Positions 1-12,109 of a stretch of 64,000 nt of DNA are shown here, one piece after another. Location: contig JAPWDM010000005.1 in NCBI GenBank assembly GCA_035578155.1, positions 45,906,954-45,970,953 of the forward strand, written 5' to 3'. Positions within the stretch are counted from its first letter, which is position 1; the number at the start of each line of letters is the position of its first letter. The position numbers and the translations under genes were made by a program. The stretch is from Brachynemurus nebulosus. Its lineage: Eukaryota; Arthropoda; Insecta; Neuroptera; Myrmeleontidae. The notes under the pieces are model-generated. The model did not search any database and was not told the DNA's origin. It saw only the letters and a program-made list of their open reading frames with translations.

Positions 1-331
1 TAATTATTCTCATCAACTGAATGGTGATTACTTGACGACGTGATTTACACAATTGCTACAATATTCCGCCAGATATTATAATATTCAAGAACAAATATGT
101 AACTTAATATACCCATAGTCATTACCTTTTGCTGTAAGATTACAATACCAACAAATAATTAATAATGTAGCAGTAAATCGCTCTGCCCCGCATTGTCCGA
201 CGGGGGTAATTCTAGCATTTTTTTCCTATTTATTTAAAAAATCATGGTAGACACTAATACGATATACGACATTTCAAAAAAATATACATATACAGTACAC
301 AAAGAATTTTTTTCAGTCGACAATTTCAGAG

Positions 332-370
332 TATAAATAGTCGTGTTCAGACTTACAGTAATCATCAGTT
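332..370 (+). promoter_or_regulatory. Core promoter of RR-2 gene 1 (TATA box and initiator)
   Basis: TATAAATA lies at 332-339. An arthropod-type initiator, TCAGTT, lies at 365-370, with the likely +1 A at 367. The 35-nt spacing is about right for a TATA-Inr pair. The ATG follows 65 nt after the predicted start. The start site is inferred, not measured. Confidence 0.75.
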
Positions 371-431
371 GTTCGGTACCAATCAATCAGTAAACACCAA
401 AAAAAGCAAATTTGAAATTTTCGGTTTTAAA

Positions 432-1184
432 ATGGCTTTTATTCTTGTAAGTAATTGTTACGAATTGTTGTGTCTGGTGCGTTTTCGATATCGAAAATTT
501 TATGTTTTGTTTTATCTTACCAGATCACCCTTTGTACATTGGCACTTAGTGCATTCGCATCAGCTGGCTATGCGCCAGTGGGTCATGCTGGTTTAGGATT
601 AGGTGTTGTTGGATTAGGACACGGTGCCGGATTAGGATACGCTGCCGGCCCAGCGATTGCAGCTTATGGTGGATTAGGACATGCGGGTGTTGGATACCGT
701 GGTGCCGGTTTGGGATATGCTGGTGCCGGACATGGTGTTGATTATTATGTAAGTGGGATTTTCTTCAAATTTTCGACGGAAATCTAACTTTTCTTTGTTT
801 CTTTAGGCATACCCAAAATACACTTACAACTATGGTGTTAAAGACGCTTACACTGGTGATGTGAAATCGCAATCTGAACATCGTGACGGCGATGTCGTTA
901 AAGGACAATATTCATTGGTTGAACCTGATGGTTCCGTACGAGTAGTCGAATACGCTGCTGATGATCACAATGGTTTCAATGCGGTAGTCAAAAAGATTGG
1001 ACCAAGTGTACATGCTGCTCCAATTGCTCATGCTGCGCCAGCTGTCGTAGCCGCACCAGCTGTAGCTGTTGCTGGTCATGCAGGCTTAGGTTATGCTGGT
1101 CATGCAGGCTTAGGTTATGCTGGTCATGCCGGTTTAGGATATGCCGGACATGGATTAGGTTATGGAGCGTATGGACATCATTAA
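432..1184 (+). CDS. RR-2 cuticular protein with GHAGLGYA repeat tail (three exons)
   Basis: Secreted structural protein of the cuticle, predicted to bind chitin through its extended R&R (RR-2) domain. Exons are 432-446, 524-748 and 807-1184. Both introns begin GTAAGT, end AG and are in phase 0, giving 205 aa. Residues 1-20 are a signal peptide (MAFIL, then [14 protein letters not shown]). Residues 21-80 are Gly/Ala/Leu-rich and end in VDYY. The RR-2 domain covers about residues 81-146, with the hallmarks [27 protein letters not shown] and GFNAVV. The tail is Ala/Pro-rich, then carries GHAGLGYA repeats, and ends in GHH. A first exon of only five codons followed by a signal-peptide exon is typical of insect CPR genes. 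A TATA box and initiator precede it and AATAAA follows at 1445. The class is secure; the exact orthologue is not. Confidence 0.93.
1074..1170 (+). repeat. 24-bp tandem repeat inside the gene 1 coding tail
   Basis: A 24-bp unit encoding GHAGLGYA is repeated. The first two copies are identical, the third has a few silent changes and the fourth is shortened. The unit length is a multiple of three, so copy number can change without breaking the frame. Confidence 0.85.
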
Positions 1185-1444
1185 AGCGAGCAAGGAAAAT
1201 ATTGATTTTTACCAAAACGTGTCAATAATGTTGAGTTACTCGAAAACTTTGTTTATTGACAGTGATCTCAAAAGTATTTTGGATTTTTTTAACGAAAAAT
1301 TGTTATTATTTATTTAAGAATTTTTTTTTTTTGCCTTATAAAAAGAAATCATTGTCAAATACGTTTTATTTTATTTTGAATACGCTTAATTATATTTTTG
1401 AACGTGAATCCGACCCTGGCTATGAATATTGTTGATTTTGCGAG

Positions 1445-1450
1445 AATAAA
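1445..1450 (+). promoter_or_regulatory. Poly(A) signal of RR-2 gene 1
   Basis: AATAAA lies 261 nt after the stop codon. A second AATAAA occurs near 1526, so the 3' end could vary. Confidence 0.5.
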
Positions 1451-1559
1451 TTATTATTTAACAATGCAGTGTACATATGAACTAAGCAATTTTTATAATT
1501 GTATGTAATAATTTTTTTTTTATAAAAATAAAAAAATGTATCAAAGTTAATTATTATGT

Positions 1560-2066
1560 ATATTTATTTCGACAGAAACCAAACCACAGTATTTAAATAC
1601 CTACAAATTTTTGGGAAGGTCATGAATTTCCTTAGTGAATCCGTCAATAAAGATTTCATTGTTTTAAGAAGTTGTTTCCTTTAAGAATGGAATTCCCTAA
1701 TACAAATCAACAGCGGTTTAGCTTTAAGTTTCCAACAATAGCAACAATCAAGCGTTAAATTTGGATCTTCTAATTTTATGTGTGGTACTGTGGTATAATT
1801 AGTAATAATAATATTAATAATAATAATAATAACAATAATTCTGTATTTAAATCCAAAGGATTATTACAGGAAGTTGGTATACGTATGCTGCGTAATTAAA
1901 TAATTAACAATATCAAGTGTAAGTAAAATGAATACAGATTGAAAGTATATAATTCTTAAATAATTACAAATACTAATAATAAAACGATAGCCAGTAATAC
2001 AGCAATAACGAAATGGAATACAGTGGGTTTGTGTGCACAGAGATTCGAAGGTGATTGAAGTATTTA
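1560..2066. other. AT-rich spacer with a small TAA microsatellite
   Basis: No gene is visible. The only structure is an AAT/TAA-rich run at about 1799-1840. Confidence 0.5.
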
Positions 2067-3105
2067 TTATTCGTATAAAGCAAAGCTTCTTAATTTTAAT
2101 GCGTTTATCACGAAATAATAAATATTGTTGATTTTTTCTGCATTTAGGTTGTCCAATACTTTGGCAATTAAATTAACTTGGTCTGCCTCCGTGTATTTTT
2201 TAAGATAGTGGTTTCTAAGAGGCGATAAAATGGGGCAGGCACTTGAACATAAAGTGGTAAAAAGTTTCATTTTGGTTTAAGTTGCATACAAAGCATGGTG
2301 TTTCTGAATTCCAGGAGTAAGTCAGACCTTTTGTCCAAAATCTAATGTAAGTTTGATTCATGAAGCGCATCAGTGTGATTATTCCAATTTTGTCAATAGA
2401 CAGATCACATTGTACATGATCAGAGTATTGGTTAGAATTAAGAAATTTAAAAAATAAATTATAAGTTGTCGTCAGGATTTTGCTCTGGTCTCTAAAATAC
2501 ATTTCGTTGATGTAGCTATTAATTATCTGATTCTTGGAGGATTCGGCTAGTTCTGCGTCTTATTGGTTCCATACGGAATTAAATCCTAATCTATAAAGAG
2601 TGTCTTTTAATTGTGTAGCCCAATTAAATTTAACGATATTATCGGGAGATTTATCCAGTTCTAACATTCTTAAGTAGGTCATTTTAGTATATTTACTATT
2701 CGAAGTTTTTAGGAGTTTGATCCACCAATTTAAACTTAAGTATAAGGCTTTTGAACCAATGTGAGGCCGTCTAGTATCTGCGCGTATGAAATAATGGAGG
2801 GTATTTTGTGGAAAAAATAGAACGGATTTGAAAAAAGCTCTTTGAACCCTATCAAGGTCTTCAAGATAGCGCAAACTCCAGACTTCTGCACAATATAGTA
2901 GAGTTTTTAATATGATCGAACCTAATAATTTTATTTTTGTCTCCCAGCTTTCAGATTTGGATGTAACTAAAATGTCACGTGTACTACTAATAGCTGTATA
3001 TGCTTTTTTGATTGAATTATTTAGAGCTTCGTGAAACACACAGGAGCTGGTAAATGGGATTCCTAAATAAACAAATTTATTGACGACCTCTATTTCCTAT
3101 GGTAT
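2067..3105 (-). pseudogene. Non-LTR retrotransposon (LINE) ORF2 3' fragment, inactivated
   Basis: Reading the minus strand from 3105, the peptide begins with a KFVYLGIPFTSS motif, which marks the C-terminal edge of a LINE reverse transcriptase. LLYCAEVWSL and RVQRAFFKSVL follow, typical of the region after the RT domain. Near 2260-2330 there is a CxxC...H...C cluster (CFVCNLNQNETFYHFMFKC) like the zinc knuckle at the LINE C-terminus. An in-frame TAA at 2560-2562 interrupts the reading frame. The remaining tail (CPILSPLRNHYLKK, ending near 2067) continues only after a frameshift near 2250. The endonuclease and RT core are absent, so this is a 5'-truncated dead copy. I cannot place it in a LINE clade with confidence. 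Confidence 0.82.
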
Positions 3106-3245
3106 AATTAAGAGAATAAGTAAATTAGACTTTTGAAGTAATAAAAAAAAATTGTAAAGTTGATTACACCAATTAATTAAAATATTTTATTAAAATATTT
3201 AACTAATTAAAATAATTCCAAAAGGTTTTCTGAAGGTTGACTGTA

Positions 3246-4177
3246 GGGTGAATGCGGAAGAAATGTCGCACATTTTGAAAACACTTGATAATTCTTAAAG
3301 TATACTTTTAATTGATTTGAAATTTGGTAGACAATTTGGTAAACATTGTTCTTGAAAATTATTTATAAATAATTTTAAATTTTAAGTCATAAAGGATTCA
3401 TAATTAACATTTTCGTAGAGCCTGCAAAGCGGCGTCTCTCCCACACCTATGGGAGAGATGCCGCATCAAAAAAGGTGAGACGCCGCATAGTTCGTATTAA
3501 AAATTTTGTATTTTACACACATCTCCCTACATGAGACTTAATACATATGTAGCCATTTTTGGCACTTTATACATCTTAACCAGTCAACTTTTTTTTCAGT
3601 ACTTTTCAAAACATTCAATATACACGCAATCATCATTATTTTCGTTATCTTCACTAATATGAGAGGTCTTCTTTTCACTAATATGAGAGATCTTTTATAT
3701 TTACGTAGCATAATTTACAGTCCAAAAAAAAAATATTGCATAATTAAGGTATAAGTCTATTTTTTAACATGTAATATGATGCGGCATCTATACCAACTTT
3801 AAATGCGGCATCTCTCCTTTTTGTTGGGATAGATGCCGCATGTTGCTATAGCAAGCATAGTGCGGAATTATAACCTAAAATTTTATTCAGTACTTTTAAA
3901 ATATACCTAAATTAATAACAAAACTCATTTTCATTAAAACAATGAAATATACATTCTAAAATTCTAATGAATTAAATGCTTGATAAAATATTATGTTAAA
4001 AACCTTACTTTTCAATAATAAAAGGTTGGATAATTACTAAACTGATGGACTAATCATGAATGTTACCATATACAGCTTAAATAAGTGACTTATTTTAAAC
4101 ATGTAATCCATTAATAGCGCCATCTGTCAATTAACGGATGAACTATGGTTACTGTGGCATCTCTTCCGCACTTACCC
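3246..4177. mobile_element. TA-flanked non-autonomous DNA transposon with repeated GATGCCGCAT boxes
   Basis: The ends are imperfect inverted repeats: GGGTGAATGCGGAAGAAATG on the left, against CTCTTCCGCACTTACCC on the right. Each abuts a TA dinucleotide (3244-3245 and 4178-4179), as expected for a TA target duplication. Terminal-like boxes such as GATGCCGCAT and GCGGCATCTCTCC recur inside at 3425-3490 and 3780-3842. There is no coding capacity. Confidence 0.72.
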
Positions 4178-4179
4178 TA

Positions 4180-5490
4180 TTATAATTACTTTAAAAAAAT
4201 TGTATTAAAATTAATTTTTATTTATAACAAAACTAAAGCATGTTTTATTCTTTTCTGTCTAGGAAATACAAATATATACGATTGGCTTTAAGGGATTATA
4301 TTACTGTGAAATTTTTCAAAAATCAAAAAAATTCATCTTTTGTTTTAATAACTAGCTTACACATATGAAATTTGTGTCTAAAGATTTCATTTCAAGAATT
4401 TCAAGTTATAACAACTACTGAGTAGACTAAAGCATACCCTTAAAAATTAAATACCTACTTATTTTATTTTTACATAAATAATGAGAGGACATTTTTGAAG
4501 CTATAAAATATCTTACATTATTATATCTTACATAATATATCCAGGGTCCGGATTCCAAAGAGGTTCTACTTGCCTCACTAGATCTTATTTTTTACTTAAT
4601 TTTATGTGTCTGTGGTAAATATAATATTCGACGGGAGGCTCAGAATAGTTTGTCTTTGGAGCCCTTGATTTTTTTCCATGGCTATATCAGTGTCAGATCT
4701 TATTAAAAATTATTATTGAACTATTTTTAACTTATATGAAACGTAGCAGGTCCAAATAATCACATTAATAATAAATTAAAAGCTAATTGTAAATAAAAAC
4801 AAGAAATAAATATTTTATCTTGAGAATTATAAAAAACTTTAGCAAATGAACTACGATATCCTATCTTTTTTCGTGTCTAACATGCACTTGATGAATTTTT
4901 GTTTTTTTAAATGGTCTGTCACATTATAGCTAAGCTTTGTAGTTAACGACAGTCAATATTTTTTCCTTTTAAATCTAACCAGTTGAGCTAGATCACCAAT
5001 GAGTGAAAAATATCATTGTATAGGTATAATACGATATAATTGCGACAAAATTGAATTTTTTTTTATTTAATATAAAATATTTCTACTCATTGATATCAAT
5101 GTATCTAAATATCTAAAAATATATGAAATCGCAATTAAAAAGCAAGAAGAAAGAAGGATTACTGTCAACTTTTTCGGGATTCGAGACAGGGATGCCACTT
5201 TATGAAGAAATGTGTGTTATATAACTTGAAACAACGTTTAAAATTTTCACTGAAATTGTAAATAAAAAAATATAATCACTAACAGGTGATAATGAAACTA
5301 CCTATGAAAGACCACTACTTTAAAAAAAATTTTGGGTAGCTGCCTTAATTAGAAAACAATTAATAATGATAATAATGTTTATTACATAATAATAATAATA
5401 ATTAATAATATTTGGAATACTTAATGTTGTTATGTTCAAATTTGATTTTAGTATAAATAATTCAAAGCCAGATAGAACATTTTTTTTTTT
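4180..5490. other. AT-rich spacer, possible degraded MITE
   Basis: No gene is visible. A segment at about 4543-4673 begins CAGGGTCCGGATTCCAAAG and ends near TTTGGAGCCCTTG, roughly inverted, and may be a decayed hAT-like MITE. The rest is low-complexity AT sequence. Confidence 0.35.
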
Positions 5491-5493
5491 CAA

Positions 5494-5499
5494 TTTATT
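5494..5499 (-). promoter_or_regulatory. Poly(A) signal of the secreted-protein gene at 5.6-6.5 kb
   Basis: AATAAA on the minus strand, 138 nt after the stop codon at 5637. Confidence 0.45.
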
Positions 5500-5636
5500 T
5501 TAAAAGTACATTTCAAAAATCAAAATTTATCAAAATTATTTATGAAAAATACAGTTTTTTAGATTAATCACAGTACTGTAACCCCTTAACCATCTTTATC
5601 ATCTTTATATATTACATAGCATAATTTTTGTTGATT

Positions 5637-6526
5637 TTAAACACCAATTCCACCAAATTTTATTGGAATGCCATAAGCAAATGGTCCATGATACGAATAG
5701 GAATACGTGGGTATCCCAATTGGATTAATAATATTTAACGGTGATCTGTATGCAATCGGTTTTCGTACCAAAATATTAAAAACACCATCAGCAATACGCT
5801 CTCCCACACCTTTGATCCCATCAAATGAATTTACACTTATTTCTCGTTCACTGCCACTTCCGCCAAACGGAATACGTTCCTCAATTCCACCTACAGTCCT
5901 TTCTGTACCCACTTCGTAGGGTATACGATGAATATCTCGTTCAATTTTTAACGTATCCGTCGAATAGAGTGGTGTACTTGATGTTGCTAATGTAATCGGT
6001 TCTTGTTTAGTAACATGAAGATTGCTGGCTTCGACATTTGGTTCAAGTAGAGGGTCATTGGTAGTTCGACCTGTACTAATCTCCGATCCAATTCGAGAAT
6101 TTCGATCTCCAAGTTCTGTATTGCTAAATCTCGGTAAACTGTGGTATTTGATACGGTTGCCCTTTAAAAAATCAAAAAGTGTCATTCGGATGGAAGATTT
6201 GAACTTCTACTGTATTTGTGAACCGATATAACATTTCAAAAAAATTAATATCCTATGTGGTAATATACGCAATGTACTTCCAAAAATTTACTATCTTGTA
6301 ATTTCCGGAATATTTCAAAATCAACTCAATTTTATTTAGAACAACAAAATTTTGAAAGTATTTGACATTTTAAGAAATAAATATTCAATTTTATAGACAT
6401 GATAAGAACGAATTAAATATATAAGCTTACATTGTGATCAACACGAATGGCGTAAGTCAAAACAATCGAATTTAAAATTAAGAATACTGCAACAACAACA
6501 ACAATTTGTTTAATACAACAAAACAT
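5637..6526 (-). CDS. Unrecognised secreted protein, two exons, 221 aa
   Basis: Exon 1 is 6526-6431 and exon 2 is 6206-5637. The donor is GTAAGC, the acceptor TAG, the intron phase 0. Exon 1 encodes a strong signal peptide (MFCCIKQIVVVVAVFLILNS, ending ...VLTYA) followed by IRVDHN. The mature protein starts KFKSSIRMTLFDFLKG. Its middle is Ser/Thr/Glu-rich and polar. The C-terminus is aromatic and Gly-rich (YSYSYHGPFAYGIPIKFGGI). No Cys occurs after the signal region, and I see no R&R or other known domain. Secretion and a Tyr/Gly-rich tail beside cuticle genes suggest a cuticle or extracellular-matrix role, but that is inference. The acceptor is a tandem CAGTAG; only the distal site avoids an immediate stop. 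No convincing TATA box precedes it. An antisense ORF at 5707-5919 is a shadow. Confidence 0.8.
6207..6430 (-). other. Intron of the secreted-protein gene
   Basis: A 224-nt GT-AG intron on the minus strand, with donor GTAAGC at 6430-6425 and a tandem acceptor CAGTAG ending at 6207. No inserted element is seen. Confidence 0.75.
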
Positions 6527-6619
6527 TGTTAAAATAATAACAAAACCGCACTTCACTAATCAAAATAATAAAGGTATATTATTTAACTTGTTCAGCCAAA
6601 TGCTGAAATGGTTTTAAAT

Positions 6620-9600
6620 ATTCTTATCTATTTATTAATAAATAAAGCAAAATTCTGTATTTTCCGATTAAAATTAAAATATGTTAATAAGTTTTAGTGG
6701 GTTTATATAAAAAAACATGAATGTATTTTTTTTTAATAAAAATCATAAGGAAGTTTGAAAAAAATACTTTATTGGTTTTACAGACGTATCTGGGTTATCA
6801 ATACCGGTATGTGAAGATGTACCCACTAGATAAAATTTTCGATTTAAGTCTAATTAAGAGTAACTAGGATTTTGTTAAAAAAATTTATCCCATAGTCAAT
6901 TTGGAGAAATTATTGAGCATATTATCCAAAAGAAAAAAAAATACAAATCACAAAGAAATTATCTCTCGTATGATTCAATGACTAGTCATATGCTTGTAAA
7001 AGAATTAAATTTAATTGAAGTTAATAATTACAAAAATGTTTAAATGTCGATACATTTCCGTTAAATCATAATTTTGTAATAATTGAGTAACAAATACTTA
7101 ACTTTGTTTGAATATCCCTGTTTTAATTAGAAAGCTATGTATTAATTTCCTGTAATAAATAAGACTCTTTATTTATTAATTCATAATTAAAAAATGATAA
7201 TTTAAAAGAATAAATGTCCTTAACAAAAATTAAACACATTTTTTGTTTTATTTCTAATTTAATAAGATAATAAAACACCAGAGGTCAATTGACACTACAT
7301 TTAAATTTGAATTTTAAATACGTATAAAATCAAAAGAATGTACTTGCGTTTGTTGCATAATCGTAACAAACAATTATGTTGACAGTTATATTTCTTTTAT
7401 AATATTTTTTTTTATATTGTTGTAGTTTATAATTGTAGTATGTCTCGCTATCTTTGTTAAATCATTTCCCGCCATTAATTCACATCTACAAATATTAAAA
7501 ATAATGCATTTTGTTATACTGGCTGAGAACTGTGTCATTTTAATTTATAATAATGTGTTAAATATTACACAGCAACATGATACTTTTTTCTCGAAATAGT
7601 ATGATAATAATGATAGTAAAAATTCATAATATTGAAATCAAAGATCATCGGCGTAATATTTTTGCAAAAACGGATAAAACGCGAATAAATATAAGTAATA
7701 AAAGTTGTTATTAATTATCATTTTACGGTTCAATAATTTGTTAGATTATCGTACTTGTCTATTGAAATATATGTGTAAGACATTTCAAATTTTATAATCA
7801 TTACTTACATTAGATATCAAATAAATCGTAATACTTATTTTATTTTATTATTCAATATATTGTTTAAAGGTTAGAAATGTGTTTTATTTCCCGATATTAC
7901 TTAATCGACTGTTTTAAGTTTTTACTGGATTATTTTTTCGGAAATATATCGACAAAGATGTTGAGGTCAAGCATAACGGCTTGTGCTTATGTTGCAATTT
8001 CAATGAAACACACGGTGTCTATTCATTTGTTTCTATTCAAATTTGTACGTTATCAGTATATAGAAATAATTTCAAATAGAATAACAATTACAAATTCAAA
8101 TTTTAAAAGAAAATGGTAGATACATATCTTTTAAATGTCTATTGTTATCAAAATACTAGGAAAAGTGAAGAATTCTTTCAATTTTACATAAATCTTCGCT
8201 TCATATTGTTTTAAAAAATTGTAAACTTTTAATTATTTAACACTATTCTTTCAACTAAACGCATATATCACTTTCTTTTCACTTTTAAATTTGAGATTTG
8301 TTGACGGTTTCTGAAAAATTATGAATTGTTTAAAATTATACAGCTTGGTTTTGACTTCTACATATCAAAATGTATAAATTATGATATATAGAGCAAACCG
8401 TGATAGCTTGAAGCAGTGCATAAAGTCATGTTTTAATAAGACAAAATTTAAAAAAAAAATATAAATTATATATAATATTTATTATTGATTATATATTGCG
8501 GCTCGAAAGATATAATTCATTTTTAAACTTATTAAAATCGCATTAAGGTTTTGATATTTTGTTAATAATATTTTTTGATACATTTTGAGTCATAAATGCG
8601 AATTAAACACTTCTCATTCTGTGCTTGTTTTGTTAATAATATAAAAGACAGTGCGTTCAGACATATTTATATTCATACACATAAAAATATTGCCATTATT
8701 TCGTAAAAAATTGCCAAGTACGTATCGGACTTGTATTAAATTAGGGCTTCATAGTTAACAGCTAGAGTTTTTAACAACCTTCAGGATAAAATGTAAGGTA
8801 TTTAAGTTTATTTTTTAAGGATAATTTCGTTTTCTATAATTCTATGCAAATGTTACTAGATATCTAATTTCTTTAAATTTTTTTAATTCGCAGTTGAAAA
8901 GTTAAAGATAGAAACACATTATGCACCACTTCGAAGCTTAATCCCTTAGTAATTGTTATTCGGGACGAAATATGTGACGACAGTTGACAGACATTATCCC
9001 GAATATGGTACATAAGGAATGCTCGTTTAAACAGGAATTTTTTACATTTTTCTTCATAGAAAAACTAAATTTGATTCAGATAACTTTAAAACGGAATTAA
9101 TCTTCAAAATCAGCTTCACAAAAATAAAAAACAAATAGGTAATACCTATATAAAATATTTTTGTTTAAAAATAAATTTTTCTTGTTTGAGGCAAAAGTTA
9201 TCAATGAGTGTAAAAATTTTAAGACCAGTGAAGACTGAAGAGTTTAAAAATGAAATATGGTTACAAGAACTTCAATGTCATTTAAAAATGTTTTTTTAAC
9301 ATTATTTCACACAATAAAGTACCGGGAAACGAGAAATTAAAATTTTATCCATTTTCCAGGGTTTCCCTTAATGATTTGAACTTTAATTTTTATTTGGACT
9401 TTTAAGAAAAAAATACTTCTTGTTACACGAGAGGTTTGTATATTTTCGAATAAATTTGTGTCTATCCAACGAAAATTTGTCGCTTAACAATTTAATGGGA
9501 AGAAATGTCAACTAGTAAAAACAGGACACTGTAGCTAGAGTGTTTTTAGCTGAACAGTTCTTCCAGTTAAATTGCTTTCAGACAACAAATCTGAGTTGTA

Positions 9601-9674
9601 GAAAATGTAAATTTATTGAAAAAAAAAGTATAAAACATATTGTGTGTAAAACGACTAAAGTTAGTATAATATCG
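6620..9674. other. AT-rich intergenic DNA, no supported gene
   Basis: I see no coding region with family resemblance. TATAAAAG at 8640-8647 is followed by a GTAAGG donor-like site at 8793, a possible promoter and first exon, but nothing confirms it. A segment near 8716-8780 (CCAAGTACGTATCGGAC...) resembles a dispersed repeat also seen near 11140, 41364 and 47020. Confidence 0.4.
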
Positions 9675-9805
9675 TCGGCTTAAAAAGAAAAATGTCTAAC
9701 TCCATTTTTAAAAAAAAATGAAATTAACCTCTAAATATAATATATTTAGGGGATAGTTTCATTTATTTCTTAAAATGGAGTTAGGCACTTTTCTTTTTAA
9801 GCCGA
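9675..9805. mobile_element. Palindromic MITE, 131 bp
   Basis: The left arm begins TCGGCTTAAAAAGAAAAATG and the right arm ends with its near-perfect complement (CTTTTTAAGCCGA). The arms meet around AAATATAATATATTTA, so the whole element folds into one hairpin. No coding capacity. Confidence 0.85.
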
Positions 9806-11270
9806 TGGTGTTATTATTTAGTATTTCGTTACTATGATTTTTAAATTAGTTAAATTTTCCAATAAAAACTTTTGCTTTATTTTTATAGTGTTTATCTACA
9901 ACTAAATAACCACCAATAAAATGTTTCATTTGCAACCATTTTTTTTTTCTTGTTATTTTAAAAATTTATCTGATTTTTTTTATGGTAAAAGTGAAAAACT
10001 ACAATATTCTTATGAGACTTAATACACATGAGTTCAAAATTTAATGTTTGTAGGTAAAAAACATAGGAATTATGACTGACGTACTTACGGGTTTAACAAA
10101 ATTATAATAATTCCGTGATTCTGACTACGGAACCCTAATAATACATAATATATTTAAATTATTGTAATTATGTAATACACCTTTACTGCAGTGTTGCTGA
10201 GAGATTACGAGCAACTTTGCGAATCCTATCTAACAATAGATTATTAATACAAGGTTTATTATTTATTATTTCAGCATTCACATTAAAATAATTTTTCATA
10301 TTTTATTCATTAAAAATTTCTCATAAATACTCATTTCTGTGCCTTGATTCACATACATTTTGAAAACAATAAAATTAACTAGCTACTGAAGTTGCTTGGG
10401 TACAAAGCGAATTATTATGAATTAATTATGCAAAAAGATGACATGAAAATTTGGTAATAATTCTTTACACGACACGAAATTATTACGTCAAAGAAATATT
10501 TGAAATATTAGTGTAATTAAAATTAGTATTTAAATAAAAAGCAAGATACCCGATATGGTTGATTCAGTATTGAATCTTCAATAAAATCGTAGAGTTATAG
10601 AAAAAAAATCAGAAAACTTCTGTCCAATTGTTGTTGATAAAACTGTCTGTATTTTCAAGACTGATTTAGTGGCATATATCGGAAATTTAATTTGGTGACA
10701 TGTTTCGATCAATATCGTCCTTATCAAATAAATCAGTTTATTTAATTTATATGGAAACAGTTTAAAAACAATCAAAAATCAAAAAGAAGAAGAACAAAAC
10801 TGATAAAATTGTATATTATCAATATTGTATATTATCAATTTTTATATAATTCATTGCAAATTATGTAACAGGAAAGATTCTAATCTGATTAACGTGTCAG
10901 TAGTAAAGTAGGTTTAAAGTTGACAGTACTTAAGTCAAACAGATAGTTGCTAATATTACTAAAACTGTGTGATTATCGCGTTTTTACATAACATGACACA
11001 AGTCACAAATGATTGATGAATTATAGTGTTGTGTCAACTTCAAATACATAGAATAGGACATTATTTGATCAAAATATATGATAGGTCGCTATTTACTTTC
11101 ATTATAATTTTTTTGTAGATTAAAAAAATAAACAAAATTCGCTAAATGCATATCGTACATGCATTACGTTAGGAATTTTCAATGATTAGAGTTTTTCACA
11201 ATTTTTGGAAATATAATAAGGAAATTTAATAAGTACATTTTTTTTCGGTTTGCTATAAAAATAAATAAAT
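9806..11270. other. AT-rich intergenic DNA
   Basis: No gene or bounded element is recognised. Near 11130-11200 a fragment (TTCGCTAAATGCATATCGTAC) resembles the dispersed repeat at 8716, 41364 and 47020. Confidence 0.4.
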
Positions 11271-12109
11271 ACTGTGTGAGTTTTTCGAGAGTTGCCATTT
11301 TTATTACAGCCAAACCGTTGATTTAATCGAAAAATTGTTCAAATACGAGTTGCAGATATCGACGGGGGCAACCGATTGCTATAGTCAGGAGCTTTATAGC
11401 TCTTATGGTTTTCGAGCTATGATACAAACTTATAGATTTTTAAATGAGACCATATATTAATTTTTCGATAAAACTGATCTAATGCATTAACTAAAACACC
11501 GTGAGCAGCGGGGCCCCATCACGGTAGTCGAATTTTCCCCTTCATCTTCGGTATTGAATGTCTACAAGCGAAATGTGATTGAAAGTCTACAACCGAATTG
11601 TCATTTTGTTGGTTTCAAAACTGGCGATGAGTGTTCGGCTGATCGAGGCTTTAAAAAAAGGTTTTAAGTATTTAAGGGCTGTATCTCAGTAAATTTCAAT
11701 TTTGTGCCGAAAACAGGTAGCAGAAAAAAAGCCAACACAATTCGTACGAGGACATTCCTGCCCATGTTTATCCGCTAATTGCCTTTATGTTTTAGTTTTA
11801 AATATTAAAAAAGGACCTTCAATAGTAAACTGGAAGGCCTTTATAAAGATATTTTTTCTTTCCAAAAAAATCCAAAATTTCTATTTTATAAATACTAAAA
11901 ATCCAAAATTCCTAATTTATAAATAAACAGTGACTTTAATAACATTTTTAAATTACTTAATATGTATGTATTTCATTTGTCATAAAAGTAAGTTCACTTT
12001 TTTTTAAATTTTTTAAAATTACTATTCGCCTACTTGTATTTAGAATAAACATAATGCTTTTAAAACACATTTAACAATAGCATTCAATTCCGATGTAAAA
12101 ATGGGAGAA

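Noticed and set aside
988..1215. 75-aa antisense frame rich in His, Gln and Leu
   Set aside because: Mirror of the GHAGLGYA coding repeats of gene 1.
5707..6231. Plus-strand frames opposite the secreted-protein gene
   Set aside because: The minus strand has a signal peptide, splice sites and a phase-consistent 221-aa product. The plus frames have nothing comparable.
11505..11530. Short hairpin ACCGTGAGC...TCACGGT as a regulatory structure
   Set aside because: Only a seven-base stem around a GGGGCCCC run, and nothing nearby for it to regulate.
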